A stretch of DNA of 64,000 nt from Halobacteriovoraceae bacterium (GCA_020635115.1 JACKAK010000012.1:14448-78447); one strand, 5' to 3'. Shown: positions 42,872 to 52,457, counted from the first letter of the stretch. The notes: generated from the sequence alone by a model not told the origin. Translations and numbers: made by a program.

Positions 42872-44467
42872 CTAGTACTCCTGCGGGAAAATCTCATACT
42901 GCTCAATATGGTAATTATTTTCGGATCTTATAACCAAGGTTTTTGAAAACTTTTCTTCTAAGTTTTCAATAACATCAAAGTCGTCATCACACAATCTAGC
43001 AGTCACCTCTGGGTGTGCGTAAATAAAAACTTTATTACCCGTACTTTTCCCTATGACTTTTTGAAGTTCTCTAATGAGTTCGAAACAAACAGTCGTCGTA
43101 GATTTAACTCTCCCTGTCCCTTCACAGTAGGGGCATTGAGTGCACAGAATTCTAGTTAAGGTATCTCTCGTTCTTTTTCTAGTCATCTCAACTAGACCTA
43201 ATCCTGAGATCGGCAAGACATTTGTTTTTGCTCTGTCTTTTTTTAATGCTTCGAGTAGACTGGTATAAACTTGTTCTCTATGTTCTACCTTTTCCATATC
43301 AATAAAATCTACAATGATGAGTCCTCCACAATTTCTAAGTCTCAATTGATAGGCCAATTCTTTTACTGCCTCGAGATTAGTACGTAAAATTGTATCTTCT
43401 AGAGTTTTGCGACCAATGAATTTTCCAGTATTAACATCAACAGAAACTAAAGCTTCGGTCTGATCAATATTCAAAGAACCACCAGAGCGTAAGTAAACTT
43501 TATTACTTAGACCACGTTCAATTTCAAGATCAATCCCATATTTTTCAAAAATAGGTACATCTTTTTTGTTATAAAGTTCTATTTTACCTTTAAGGGAAGG
43601 TAAAAATTTTGTAGCAAATTTATCAACTTCTTTTTGATGTTCCTTAGTATCTAAAACTACTTTTTCAACGTGCTCATCGGTAATATCTCGCAAAACTCTT
43701 TGTACGAATGATAGATCCTTATAAACAAGATAGGGGGCCTTTTTCTTGTCAAAATTCTTTTGAATATCTTTCCACATTTTCACGAGCATATTGAAGTCAT
43801 TTTTTAAAACTCTATAAGACTGGCCTTCAGCTACTGTTCTAGCGATTATTCCCTTTCCTTCAGGTCGTATTGTATCGAGAATTTCTTTTAACCTTTCCCG
43901 TTCTTTTTCATTTTCTATTCTTCGAGAAACCCCTGTATGTTCAATTAAAGGCATATAAACGATATGCCTTCCGGCCAAAGTAATGTGCCTCGTAACTCTT
44001 GGGCCTTTGGTAGATATTGGCTCTTTAGCGACTTGTACGACAATTTCATCACCCTCTTTGAGAAAACTTTCTATTGAACATTCTGGACGAAACCTCATAT
44101 CAACTTGTTCAGAAAGGGTGCTTAGTTCATCGGGTATTACGTTTCCGACATTCCTTTCCCCTAGATCTTCAAGTTTTTTTTTGGCCTCTTCGGCCTTTGC
44201 AACCATCTCTCGCTGCTCTTCTAGGGTTGGAATATAGGCATCATCAACATAAAGGAAGGCCGCTTTATCAAATCCAATGTCAACAAAAGCTGATTGCATT
44301 CCTGGTAGTACCCTTGCGACTTTTCCACAATAGATATTTCCTACACGTGGAAAATTTGGTGATTTGTGACCTTCTCTTTCAATGATAAAATCAAGAATCT
44401 CACCATTTTCTAGAAGAGCTGCTCTTGATTCACCCAGAGTTTTATTAATAATCATTTGTTTTGGCAT
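42872..44467 (-). CDS. rng: ribonuclease G/E
   Basis: Endoribonuclease for rRNA maturation and mRNA decay. An S1 domain (PRVGNIYCGKVARVLPGMQSAF) carries a long insertion (about residues 80-125), followed by the RNase H-like and catalytic region with metal-binding Asp in SVDVNTGKF and LIIVDFIDM, and the Zn-link CTQCPYCEGTGR. 531 residues with no long C-terminal scaffold, so closer to RNase G than to RNase E. AAGGG lies before the ATG; nupC ends 8 bp upstream. Confidence 0.93.
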   Translation of the reverse strand: MPKQMIINKTLGESRAALLENGEILDFIIEREGHKSPNFPRVGNIYCGKVARVLPGMQSAFVDIGFDKAAFLYVDDAYIPTLEEQREMVAKAEEAKKKLEDLGERNVGNVIPDELSTLSEQVDMRFRPECSIESFLKEGDEIVVQVAKEPISTKGPRVTRHITLAGRHIVYMPLIEHTGVSRRIENEKERERLKEILDTIRPEGKGIIARTVAEGQSYRVLKNDFNMLVKMWKDIQKNFDKKKAPYLVYKDLSFVQRVLRDITDEHVEKVVLDTKEHQKEVDKFATKFLPSLKGKIELYNKKDVPIFEKYGIDLEIERGLSNKVYLRSGGSLNIDQTEALVSVDVNTGKFIGRKTLEDTILRTNLEAVKELAYQLRLRNCGGLIIVDFIDMEKVEHREQVYTSLLEALKKDRAKTNVLPISGLGLVEMTRKRTRDTLTRILCTQCPYCEGTGRVKSTTTVCFELIRELQKVIGKSTGNKVFIYAHPEVTARLCDDDFDVIENLEEKFSKTLVIRSENNYHIEQYEIFPQEY

Positions 44468-44475
44468 ACGTTCCC

Positions 44476-45729
44476 TTATATAAATATCCCAGCAATACAG
44501 GCCGTCATAAAACAGGCCAAAGAGCCTGCAATCAAAGATTTTATTCCAAGATTGGCCAGATCTTTCCTACGACTTGGAGCAATTGTTCCAATTCCTCCTA
44601 ATTGTATCGCAATTGAACTAAAATTGGAAAAACCACACAAAGCGTAAGTTGAAATAACTACAGCTCTAGGCGATAAAGAACTTAGCTGATCCTTGAGATC
44701 TAAGTAGGCCACAAATTCATTGATAACAACTTTTTTCCCTAAAAGTGAGCCCACAATAACTGACTCTGACAATGGTACACCCATAAGGGCCGCAATTGGA
44801 GCAAAGATATATCCAAGAATGAGTTCGAGTGTTAAACCTTCAATTAATTTCGGGTTTGCAGGTGAAAACATTGAATAAAATGAATTGATTCCTTTTTCTA
44901 AAACAGACAGCCCTCCATTTAACATTGCAATAAGTGCAATAAATGCTAAAAGCATTGCCCCTACATTTAATGCTAACTTCATTCCCTCGGCAGCCCCCGA
45001 CGCAGCTGCGTCAATTATATTTACATGTTCCTCGATTTCAAGACTTCTAATGTGATCATTTGTCACTGAATCAACAGTTTCGGGCACCAGGATTTTTGCA
45101 CAAACAAGTGCTGCGGGAGCAGACATAACTGATGCTGCTAAAAGATGGCCAGCGTCAATACCTAATCCGACATATGCGGCCAATACACCGCCGGCCATCG
45201 TGGCCATTCCACCACTCATAAGGGCCATCAGTTCTGATTTTGTCATTTTAGAGATGTAGGGTTTGACAACTAGCGGGGCCTCTGTTTGTCCTGCAAAAAT
45301 ATTAGCTGCTGCAGCCAAGGATTCTACACCTGAAGTGTTCATAACTTTCATCATGATATGTGCAGTGAATTTAATTATTTTTTGCATAACACCAAGATGA
45401 TAGAGGACACTCATAAGGGAACCAAAGAATATTATTGTAGGAAGAACCATCGTTGCAAAAACAAATCCGAGTTTTTCGGCCCTTGCCAAGTCTCCAAAGA
45501 GAAACATTGATCCTTCTGAAGTAAAATTTAAAATTCCTTGAAAAAAGTCTTTCGCATAAGAGAAGAACATTTTTCCAATATTTGTTTTGAGTATAATGAT
45601 TGCCAATAAAACTTGAAGTAATATTCCATTGACGACTGTTTTCCACTTAATATTTTTTCTGTCATTACTAAGCGCAAAAGCGATGCCAACCATCGACGCG
45701 AGTCCAATGAATGAAATAAATTTGTGCAT
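44476..45729 (-). CDS. nupC: concentrative nucleoside transporter (CNT/NupC family)
   Basis: Polytopic ion-coupled nucleoside importer. CNT features: NIFAGQTEAPLVVKPY, the GGMATMAGGVLAAYVGLG segment, and near the end SPRAVVISTYALCGFSNFSS. 417 residues with about nine or ten membrane segments. AAGGAAG before ATG. It sits in a minus-strand run with a glycosyltransferase and RNase G, facing the nucleoside phosphorylase genes at 47.2-49.4 kb that would use the imported nucleosides. Confidence 0.92.
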   Translation of the reverse strand: MHKFISFIGLASMVGIAFALSNDRKNIKWKTVVNGILLQVLLAIIILKTNIGKMFFSYAKDFFQGILNFTSEGSMFLFGDLARAEKLGFVFATMVLPTIIFFGSLMSVLYHLGVMQKIIKFTAHIMMKVMNTSGVESLAAAANIFAGQTEAPLVVKPYISKMTKSELMALMSGGMATMAGGVLAAYVGLGIDAGHLLAASVMSAPAALVCAKILVPETVDSVTNDHIRSLEIEEHVNIIDAAASGAAEGMKLALNVGAMLLAFIALIAMLNGGLSVLEKGINSFYSMFSPANPKLIEGLTLELILGYIFAPIAALMGVPLSESVIVGSLLGKKVVINEFVAYLDLKDQLSSLSPRAVVISTYALCGFSNFSSIAIQLGGIGTIAPSRRKDLANLGIKSLIAGSLACFMTACIAGIFI

Positions 45730-45741
45730 ATATTTTCTTCC

Positions 45742-46716
45742 TTAAAATGGCAAAAGCTCCTGGGGTTCTTTTTCCAAGCAGTACTTTGGTGATACACTGG
45801 CCAGTTGTCTTCCATCAATAATTTTTTTATATTTTTGAATATAGTTTTCGGCCATAATGAGAGAAGTGAAATGTTCAAGAGTATAATTGCGAATTTGGTC
45901 TGAATCAAAGGTTCTAGGAAATTCAATAATTGATTGTTGAAAACTATAATAATTCTCACAAATTACTCCAACTTCTGGAATAACAAGCTCCGGTAACGAA
46001 CCATAGGGAGAGACTATTGCGGGAAGACCCTGAGTCATTGCTTCGATAACAGCTAATCCAAAAGGTTCATGCCAACGGACTGGAAAGAGTAACGCATCTG
46101 AGTTTCTTAGGAGTTGCATTTTTTGTTGCTGTCCAATCATTCCCCTATAGGTAATATTTGAACTAAAGCTAATCCCTTTTCCTCCGGCCACATCGAGGTG
46201 TTTGTTTGCTTTTTTCACGGCCTTAATACAATCTTTGAGATTTTTTACTTTCCAGCTGGCCTTGGCCAAGAAGACAAATTTTTCCTGACCTCTTTTTATT
46301 GGAACATATGGGTATTCGTCCATATCAAGACCGTTATACACGAATTGATCGCTCCCATGAATTTGAGCATGTTTTTTTGAAACAAAGACAGTATTTACAG
46401 GAAATGACTCCCCTATTTGTCCAATTCCATGAATAGTGAGAAGAAAAGGGAGGTCCTTTACAAGTTCATCATATCTGGTACTTGAATGTATAACATCATA
46501 GTTATGGGGGAGTAAATGTCTCCAATCATAAGATTCATTTTGTACCCAAGGAACAAGTTTTACACCAATAGATCCAACCTCTGAATCAGGGGTACCGATG
46601 AGTGTAACATTGTGTCCGAGATGAACGAGTGCTTTCATTAGCCAATAAACAACTCGCTCTGTGCCACCATATTTAGTTACTGGCAATTTAATGGGATGAA
46701 CAAAAACGATATTCAT
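45742..46716 (-). CDS. GT4-type glycosyltransferase
   Basis: 324 residues, GT-B fold. The N-terminal part begins MNIVFVHPIKLPVTKYGGTERV, with the Gly-Gly acceptor-side loop; the C-terminal part has FVFLAKASWKVKNLKDCIKA and the nucleotide-sugar site PVRWHEPFGLAVIEAMTQGLPAIVS, typical of GT4. It starts 1 bp after the 138-residue gene, so they are co-transcribed. Donor and acceptor unknown. Confidence 0.88.
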   Translation of the reverse strand: MNIVFVHPIKLPVTKYGGTERVVYWLMKALVHLGHNVTLIGTPDSEVGSIGVKLVPWVQNESYDWRHLLPHNYDVIHSSTRYDELVKDLPFLLTIHGIGQIGESFPVNTVFVSKKHAQIHGSDQFVYNGLDMDEYPYVPIKRGQEKFVFLAKASWKVKNLKDCIKAVKKANKHLDVAGGKGISFSSNITYRGMIGQQQKMQLLRNSDALLFPVRWHEPFGLAVIEAMTQGLPAIVSPYGSLPELVIPEVGVICENYYSFQQSIIEFPRTFDSDQIRNYTLEHFTSLIMAENYIQKYKKIIDGRQLASVSPKYCLEKEPQELLPF

Positions 46717-46717
46717 C

Positions 46718-47134
46718 TTATAGACTAAAACTAAAACTTACTGGAGAGAATACTTTTTTAGGAGTGAGTCTGTTAAACTCTGTATGTGACCAATTGCGTC
46801 TTTGAAGTGTTGTTAACCCTTTCGTTTCCTGTGGGAAAAAAGCATTTTGATAGATGTCATTTGTTTTAGTTGCTTGGGTAAAAGCAACTATTCCAACCCC
46901 TACAATGACTCCAACCGCGCCGCCGACAACAATATTTTTAAGATGATCGGAGGGTTCGTCGACAAATGCAAGTGTTGAAAGTCCAATGACAGCACCAGCT
47001 ATTCCAGAGCCAACAACAAGAGTTAAATCTTTCATAGAATTATTTATTAACTCCTCATCGGCTTTAGCGGTTGTCATAAAAGAAGCCATGCACAAAATCA
47101 AGGGAAGTTTTTTTAAAAAATTTTTCATCTTCAT
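46718..47134 (-). CDS. exported protein with glycine-zipper segments, 138 residues
   Basis: A signal peptide (KKLPLILCMASFMTTAKA) is followed by two Gly-rich hydrophobic stretches (LVVGSGIAGAVIGLSTLAF and VGGAVGVIVGVGIVAF) that could be glycine-zipper membrane helices. The C terminus is polar with FSPVSFSFSL. No family recognised. A second Met at 47128 is an alternative start. Divergent from deoA. Confidence 0.65.
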   Translation of the reverse strand: MKMKNFLKKLPLILCMASFMTTAKADEELINNSMKDLTLVVGSGIAGAVIGLSTLAFVDEPSDHLKNIVVGGAVGVIVGVGIVAFTQATKTNDIYQNAFFPQETKGLTTLQRRNWSHTEFNRLTPKKVFSPVSFSFSL

Positions 47135-47178
47135 CTCTTTTTATTATTCTATTTCAAACGGAAGTGGCACACTCCGCG

Positions 47179-47197
47179 TTTAGGTATACTACCTAAA
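47179..47197. promoter_or_regulatory. palindrome over a possible deoA -10 box
   Basis: TTTAGGTA-TAC-TACCTAAA, an 8-bp inverted repeat with a 3-base centre, contains TATACT (47185-47190), a possible -10. It lies 22 bases before deoA in the divergent spacer. Operator for a nucleoside-responsive repressor is a guess. Confidence 0.45.
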
Positions 47198-47218
47198 AAG
47201 ACAACAATTTAAAAGTGA

Positions 47219-48577
47219 ATGAGTAAAAAGATGAAGCAAACTTCAAGTAGCGCCTATAGCATCATAAAAAAGAAAAGGGATGGTTTAAAACTTTCACAAG
47301 ACGAAATTGATTGGTTCATTAAATCATTAGTTTCTGGGGAAGTGGCCGATTATCAAATGAGTGCATTATTGATGGCCATATATTTGAATGGCCTAGATCA
47401 TGATGAGACAAAATATTTGACAGACGCAATGCTCAATTCTGGAAAGACTTTAAATTTCGATGATCCTTTAACTGTGGATAAACATTCCACAGGGGGAATT
47501 GGAGATAAGACAAGTTTTATACTTGCTCCGGTGGCCATGGCATGTGGAGTTAAGGTTCCTATGATTGCTGGACGTGGTTTGGGGCATACAGGGGGAACGA
47601 TAGATAAGGCAGAGTCCATTCATGGATTAGATATGGAAATATCGCTTGATCGTTTCGTAGAGTTAGTAAAAACAAAGGGAGCGGCCATAATTGGTCAGAC
47701 TCATGAAATAGCTCCTGCTGATAAAAAAATTTATGCATTACGAGACGTAACGGCAACAGTCGAGTCAATTGAATTAATCACGGCCAGTATTATGAGTAAA
47801 AAAATAGCAGAAGGGCCAGATAGTTATGTTTTTGATATCAAAACTGGATCTGGTGCCTTTATGAAAACCCTTAAAAGATCGAGGTTATTAGCTAAGTCTC
47901 TTATGGAGACGGCCTTGAGATATGATAAGAATGTCATGACTTGTATTACAGATATGTCTAAACCTTTGGGAGAAAAAGTAGGAAATTCTCTTGAAATTAT
48001 TGAATGTGTAGAAATTTTAAAAGGAAGGGGCCCACAAGATCTTTTGGAAGTATGTGCTGAGTTAGGTGCCGGAATGATTTTGCTGGCCGGATTGGCCAAA
48101 AATTTCACGCAAGCGAAAAAACTTTTCTTGCAAAAAATAGCAACAGGAGAAGGGTTAAAAAAATTTAGAGAAATTGTCGTTAATCAAGGTGGAGATCCTG
48201 GGTTTATAGAGGATTATACAAAACTGCCCTTGGCCAAAAATAAGTTTGTAATTAAATCACCACGAGTTGGTTATATTTCAAAAATGGATTGTGAGTTAAT
48301 AGGTCTACAAGTTGTCAAATTAGGTGGAGGGCGAACTAAGGCCGGAGAAAAAATTGATCATGGTGTGGGTATTGAAGTTTTTAGAAAACCTGGGGATCGA
48401 TTAAAAATTGGTGATGAGCTTGCAACAATTTGGTTTAATCAAGGACAAGAGGAACTTGTTGAGGATCTTAAAGTCGAATATTTAAATAAGGTTATTAAAA
48501 TGAGTAAAAACAGACCGACAAAGAAAATTCCCTTAATTTATGAGAAAAAGATTTCAATTAGTAAAAAGGATAAATAA
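47219..48577 (+). CDS. deoA: thymidine/pyrimidine-nucleoside phosphorylase
   Basis: Splits thymidine (and perhaps uridine) with phosphate to base and (deoxy)ribose-1-phosphate. The family signature VDKHSTGGIGDKTS is present, with AGRGLGHTGGTIDKAES, TASIMSKKIAEG and the C-terminal GVGIEVFRKPGD. 452 residues. Whether it is DeoA or the broader Pdp type I cannot tell from sequence. punA follows after 2 bp, so they form an operon. Confidence 0.93.
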   Translation: MSKKMKQTSSSAYSIIKKKRDGLKLSQDEIDWFIKSLVSGEVADYQMSALLMAIYLNGLDHDETKYLTDAMLNSGKTLNFDDPLTVDKHSTGGIGDKTSFILAPVAMACGVKVPMIAGRGLGHTGGTIDKAESIHGLDMEISLDRFVELVKTKGAAIIGQTHEIAPADKKIYALRDVTATVESIELITASIMSKKIAEGPDSYVFDIKTGSGAFMKTLKRSRLLAKSLMETALRYDKNVMTCITDMSKPLGEKVGNSLEIIECVEILKGRGPQDLLEVCAELGAGMILLAGLAKNFTQAKKLFLQKIATGEGLKKFREIVVNQGGDPGFIEDYTKLPLAKNKFVIKSPRVGYISKMDCELIGLQVVKLGGGRTKAGEKIDHGVGIEVFRKPGDRLKIGDELATIWFNQGQEELVEDLKVEYLNKVIKMSKNRPTKKIPLIYEKKISISKKDK

Positions 48578-48579
48578 TT

Positions 48580-49398
48580 ATGTATGACAAATTATCTGAA
48601 AGTGCTCAATATATTCAGACAAAAATGAAGTACACCCCTAAGGTTGGTATTGTACTTGGCTCAGGACTGGGTGTATTTGTAGAAGAAGTTACAGACAAAG
48701 TAGAAATACTCTACAAGGACATTCCACATTTCTATCAAACCACTGTTGAAGGACATGCGGGAAGGTTAATTCTAGGAAAAGTAGGAAATGTAGATGTGGC
48801 CATTTTACAGGGAAGATTACATGCGTACGAGGGGCTTCCTATGCAGGAAGTTGTTCACCCTGTGCGAGTATTGGGATCTTTAGGGATTGAGACATTAATT
48901 TTAACCAATGCGGCCGGAGGGGTTAACTTAAGTTTTTCTCCTGGGGATTTGGTGTGTATTTCAGATCATATTAATTTGATGATGAGAAATCCTCTTGTGG
49001 GCCCAAATCTTTCTGAGTGGGGTCCTAGGTTTCCGGATATGTCTCAGGCCTATCATTCGGAATTGAGGCGTCTTCTTTTTAGTTCGGCCAAAGAACTCAA
49101 AATTGATTTGAAGGAAGGTGTATATTGTGGGGTTTTAGGGCCAACTTATGAAACACCAGCGGAAGTAAGAATGATTAGAGCAATTGGAGGAGATATGGTT
49201 GGAATGAGTACTGTTCCTGAGTCAATTGCGGCCAATCACTTTGGTATAAAGGTTGTCGGAATCTCTTGTATTACTAATATGGCGGCGGGAATTTTAGATG
49301 AGTTGCTCAAGCATGAAGATATAAAGGAGCAGGCGCAAAAGGTTAAAGGTCAATTTAATTCGCTTTTGGTCAATTTTGTAAAAAAACTGGTGCCATGA
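48580..49398 (+). CDS. punA: purine nucleoside phosphorylase (trimeric PNP-I type)
   Basis: Phosphorolyses purine (deoxy)nucleosides. Motifs: GIVLGSGLG, VEGHAGRLILG, GRLHAYEG, TNAAGG, GPTYETPAEVRM and GGDMVGMSTVPE, all matching the trimeric PNP family. 272 residues. AAAGGA lies about nine bases before ATG, at the end of deoA. Together with deoA and the NupC transporter it gives a nucleoside salvage set. Confidence 0.95.
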   Translation: MYDKLSESAQYIQTKMKYTPKVGIVLGSGLGVFVEEVTDKVEILYKDIPHFYQTTVEGHAGRLILGKVGNVDVAILQGRLHAYEGLPMQEVVHPVRVLGSLGIETLILTNAAGGVNLSFSPGDLVCISDHINLMMRNPLVGPNLSEWGPRFPDMSQAYHSELRRLLFSSAKELKIDLKEGVYCGVLGPTYETPAEVRMIRAIGGDMVGMSTVPESIAANHFGIKVVGISCITNMAAGILDELLKHEDIKEQAQKVKGQFNSLLVNFVKKLVP

Positions 49399-49438
49399 AG
49401 AACAAATTTTCGTAGACTAACTGATAGGATAAAATTCT

Positions 49439-49458
49439 TTTCAGTCGAATGACTGAAA
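49439..49458. promoter_or_regulatory. hairpin upstream of the exonuclease gene
   Basis: TTTCAGTC-GAAT-GACTGAAA, a perfect 8-bp stem with a 4-base loop, 12 bases upstream of the ATG and just before AAAGGA. No T tract follows on the plus strand. It could be an operator or a translation-control hairpin. Confidence 0.4.
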
Positions 49459-49470
49459 CAAAGGACTTGC

Positions 49471-50817
49471 ATGACTGATTCATCTTCAAAAAAGCTCATT
49501 AGTGAAATGAATTTCTGTGTTTTTGATCTTGAAACGACGGGTGGAAATCATAAGACTGATAAAATCATTGAAATTGGGCTGGTTAAAATTCGTGGTTTAA
49601 AAGTAATCGCAGAGAAAAATTTGTTGATAAATCCTGAGATAAAAATCCCGGATTTCATTCAAAAATTAACCTCAATTTCTCAAAAAGATGTGAAGGACAA
49701 GCTTACGATTGAAGAAGTTATTGATGAAATTCTTGAGTTTATGGAAAATGATGTACTTGTTGCACATAATACATCTTTTGATATTCCGTTTTTTAATTCT
49801 GTTCTCTCAAGGCTTGGAAGGGCCCCTTTGCAAAACCCAAGCATTTGCACAAACTTGATGACCAAGTATCTTATACCAAATCTTATGAATTCGAATTTAA
49901 AATATATGAGTTATATTTTCAAAATCAAGCATAAGAAGGCCCATAGAGCGCTTGATGATGCCAAGGCAACGGCCCAATTGCTTTTAAAATATCTTGAAAT
50001 ATTTATTAATAAAGATATAAGAAAGATTAATCATCTTTACTACCCAAGAAATAAATATGAACTTGACCGGGCCAATTATACAAATGATACGCCACTCTCT
50101 GAAGTTATTACTAAGATAAAAAACATACAGATTCCTATGCTTATAACGGTGAAGGGTGATAATGGTGTTATTCTTTTTTCAATTCCAATTGAAAATGTGG
50201 AAGAAGAGTTAGACTTTATTCATAGTGAGCTAAAAAATTTAGACTGGAAAAACATCACGCTCAAACTCTATGGACCTTTTATAGAAGCATTTATTCATTT
50301 TTCAAATCATTTTAATAAAATGACACCTGAAATAAGGGAGAGAGTTGTTGATTTTTTCTGGCAAGTTCATTTGAAGGAAAAGCGACCTAAACATTTTAAC
50401 AATGAAACGATAGATAAGACATTATTTGAAGAAATATTAAAAATTGATCATACTGTGGGTGAATTTATGATTATGAATCATTTAGTACCCGACCAGTATA
50501 TCATTTATCCTGTTTGTTCTATTACACAAAAGTCTGAGTTAGTTTTTAGATTTCCTGATCATAAGAAAAAACTCATTCAATATATAAAGTCTAAATCAAA
50601 CCGAATGGCCAACAACAGAATAAAAAAAACGCAAATGCCAATCGATCTCAAAAACTTTATTCACTACTATATTCTAAAAAAATCGCGAAAAACAAATGAT
50701 ATATTCTTCTTTGGTGGGGCGGATGTTCATAACAATATGAAGGGATTTTTTAACGAACTTGATCATTTTCTATCTAAGAATCCAAATTCCTATCAATATC
50801 CCTCCAAATATATTTAA
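49471..50817 (+). CDS. DEDDh-type 3'-5' exonuclease with C-terminal extension
   Basis: Related to the proofreading subunit of DNA polymerase III. Exo I is FDLETTG (Asp, Glu), Exo II HNTSFDIPFF, Exo III HRALDDAKAT, so all catalytic residues are present in the first 180 residues. The next 270 residues are helical and unrecognised. This is not a normal dnaQ (about 240 residues) and has no UvrC/GIY-YIG or DNA-polymerase domain that I can see. The last 48 bases overlap crcB. Confidence 0.85.
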   Translation: MTDSSSKKLISEMNFCVFDLETTGGNHKTDKIIEIGLVKIRGLKVIAEKNLLINPEIKIPDFIQKLTSISQKDVKDKLTIEEVIDEILEFMENDVLVAHNTSFDIPFFNSVLSRLGRAPLQNPSICTNLMTKYLIPNLMNSNLKYMSYIFKIKHKKAHRALDDAKATAQLLLKYLEIFINKDIRKINHLYYPRNKYELDRANYTNDTPLSEVITKIKNIQIPMLITVKGDNGVILFSIPIENVEEELDFIHSELKNLDWKNITLKLYGPFIEAFIHFSNHFNKMTPEIRERVVDFFWQVHLKEKRPKHFNNETIDKTLFEEILKIDHTVGEFMIMNHLVPDQYIIYPVCSITQKSELVFRFPDHKKKLIQYIKSKSNRMANNRIKKTQMPIDLKNFIHYYILKKSRKTNDIFFFGGADVHNNMKGFFNELDHFLSKNPNSYQYPSKYI

Positions 50818-51111
50818 GAAAAATACAATGATGGCCTCAGAATACCTTCCATCTTTGCTCAGGGTGACGAGTTCATAGGCAAATGTACTAAAAGTGGTGA
50901 GTGCACCAATCAGACCAAATCTGAATGGCCCATTATACTGGCCTAAATTGATTTTTTCATGCAGCAAAAAAATCAATAAACAACCAACGAGATTTACAAT
51001 TGCAGTTGCTGGCCAGGAGAGATTCAATATACCAAAGACTATTTTTGAAGTTAAAAATCTTAAACAAGCTCCAAGTCCTCCAAATAAAAAGATGAAAGCA
51101 AATTGCATCAT
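50770..51111 (-). CDS. crcB: fluoride channel CrcB/Fluc
   Basis: Small membrane protein that exports fluoride. Motifs: GGLGACLRF, IVNLVGC, and GLIGALTTFSTFAYE, with four membrane segments in 113 residues. Its ATG overlaps the stop of the upstream kinase as ATGA with AAGGAG six bases before, so translation is coupled. No fluoride riboswitch is visible before it. Its 3' end overlaps the convergent exonuclease gene. Confidence 0.92.
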   Translation of the reverse strand: MMQFAFIFLFGGLGACLRFLTSKIVFGILNLSWPATAIVNLVGCLLIFLLHEKINLGQYNGPFRFGLIGALTTFSTFAYELVTLSKDGRYSEAIIVFFLNIFGGILIGIWILR

Positions 51112-52457
51112 TTGGTTCTCCTTATAGAGATTCTATCATTGAGCATTGAGAGTTTTAGTCCTTCAAATTCAAGGAGATAGTACATAAGTTTTGAAATATT
51201 TAATCTTTTAAATACTTCTTCGGCCCTTTCAATTTTTATTTCAAATTGATCTTCGTGAATGGATTTTGAGAGTTTAATCGATGATTGAATATTTGAGCGC
51301 TGATCAAGTTTAACTAGTCTCATGTGAGAGAATTGGGTCAATATTTCTGAAAAAAGCAGATAAAAAATCATGGTTCCTGTGGCCGAGTTAATATTAAATA
51401 AATCAACAGGCCCTTGAAAAAGGGATTGTTGTAAACCTTTATCGAGATTGAGTTTAATATTAGCTTCAACCATTCTCCCTCTGAGAAGTTCGAGAGATTT
51501 ATCAATGGCCATGTCAAGACTAATTTTTTGTTTTGAATTGATATTAACTCTTGAAAAGCCTAAAAAAATTTCAACAAGCTCTTTACATCTTAGTAGGGAT
51601 TCATTGATTCCTTCGAACATGTCCAATTGATCTTGGTCAAGTTCATTTTCTAAGGTTATCAGTGTTAATACAGAAAGCATACCGGCCAAGGGATTATTGA
51701 GTTCATGTGCTATCGAGCTTGAAATAATTCCAAGATCAACCGAGTTTAATGGAGGCCCATTCTTCTTGTATACACTTTCACCAAGAACGAGAATCATTAT
51801 TTCATAATTTTTAAATGAATGTTGAAATGAATACTTGATTACTTTGTAGGTATTGCCTGAAAAATTATTTGTTTCTCCATTTTTTAGCTTAAGAAGTTTT
51901 GGTAGAGGGAAACTAATTTCAGAAAATTTTTTATTATGAAATATAACCTCTCCATTTTCACTTAATAATACCAACCCATGTTTAAAATTGTGAAGTGCAG
52001 TTTGTAATTCATTTAGCCTAGCAATATTGAATTCTCGATTATAGAAATTTCTGTAGCTAGAAAATTGATTAATTTTATTTAAAACGGCAAAAAAAAGTAA
52101 AAAATCTGGATCTGTTAATTCATTAAGATCGAATTCAATGACAACTTCATCTAGAATTAAAATAGCATTTTTATTTACTTTTTCAGGAGGGTCTTTAATT
52201 TTTCTTACAAAAAATTTTCCTCTTTGTAGGCAACTAACGGCCAATGTATCTATAAGAGTTATGATTTTATCAAGAGAAGATTCACTAAAAGAATTTTCAA
52301 TAATTTTTTGGGCCTCACTATTTATTTGAGATAAATTTATCCCTGTCGCTGAGTTTAATTTATTCATTCTAAAAAGAATTTCTCTATATGTATCTTTGAA
52401 AATTTGAGATTCTTTTTTTAAAAATTTTCCATCATGACTTTCGGCTAAACTTTGCAT
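51108..52457 (-). CDS. histidine-kinase-like protein with degenerate ATPase domain
   Basis: 449 residues, no membrane segment. An unknown N-terminal half is followed by a PAS-like segment (GLVLLSENGEVIFHNKKFSEIS) and a clear HisKA dimerisation box SSSIAHELNNPLAGM (His about 251). Where the ATPase should follow, the N box Asn is missing and no DxGxG or GxGxG box is present. It probably lacks kinase activity and may act as a phosphotransfer or scaffold protein. The start overlaps the upstream M23 gene stop as TGATG; a TTG three bases earlier is an alternative. Confidence 0.75.
   Translation of the reverse strand: MQSLAESHDGKFLKKESQIFKDTYREILFRMNKLNSATGINLSQINSEAQKIIENSFSESSLDKIITLIDTLAVSCLQRGKFFVRKIKDPPEKVNKNAILILDEVVIEFDLNELTDPDFLLFFAVLNKINQFSSYRNFYNREFNIARLNELQTALHNFKHGLVLLSENGEVIFHNKKFSEISFPLPKLLKLKNGETNNFSGNTYKVIKYSFQHSFKNYEIMILVLGESVYKKNGPPLNSVDLGIISSSIAHELNNPLAGMLSVLTLITLENELDQDQLDMFEGINESLLRCKELVEIFLGFSRVNINSKQKISLDMAIDKSLELLRGRMVEANIKLNLDKGLQQSLFQGPVDLFNINSATGTMIFYLLFSEILTQFSHMRLVKLDQRSNIQSSIKLSKSIHEDQFEIKIERAEEVFKRLNISKLMYYLLEFEGLKLSMLNDRISIRRTK

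Noticed and set aside
50770..51130. Fluoride riboswitch before crcB
   Set aside because: The upstream DNA is coding sequence of the kinase gene with an ATGA overlap; no riboswitch-like sequence is present.
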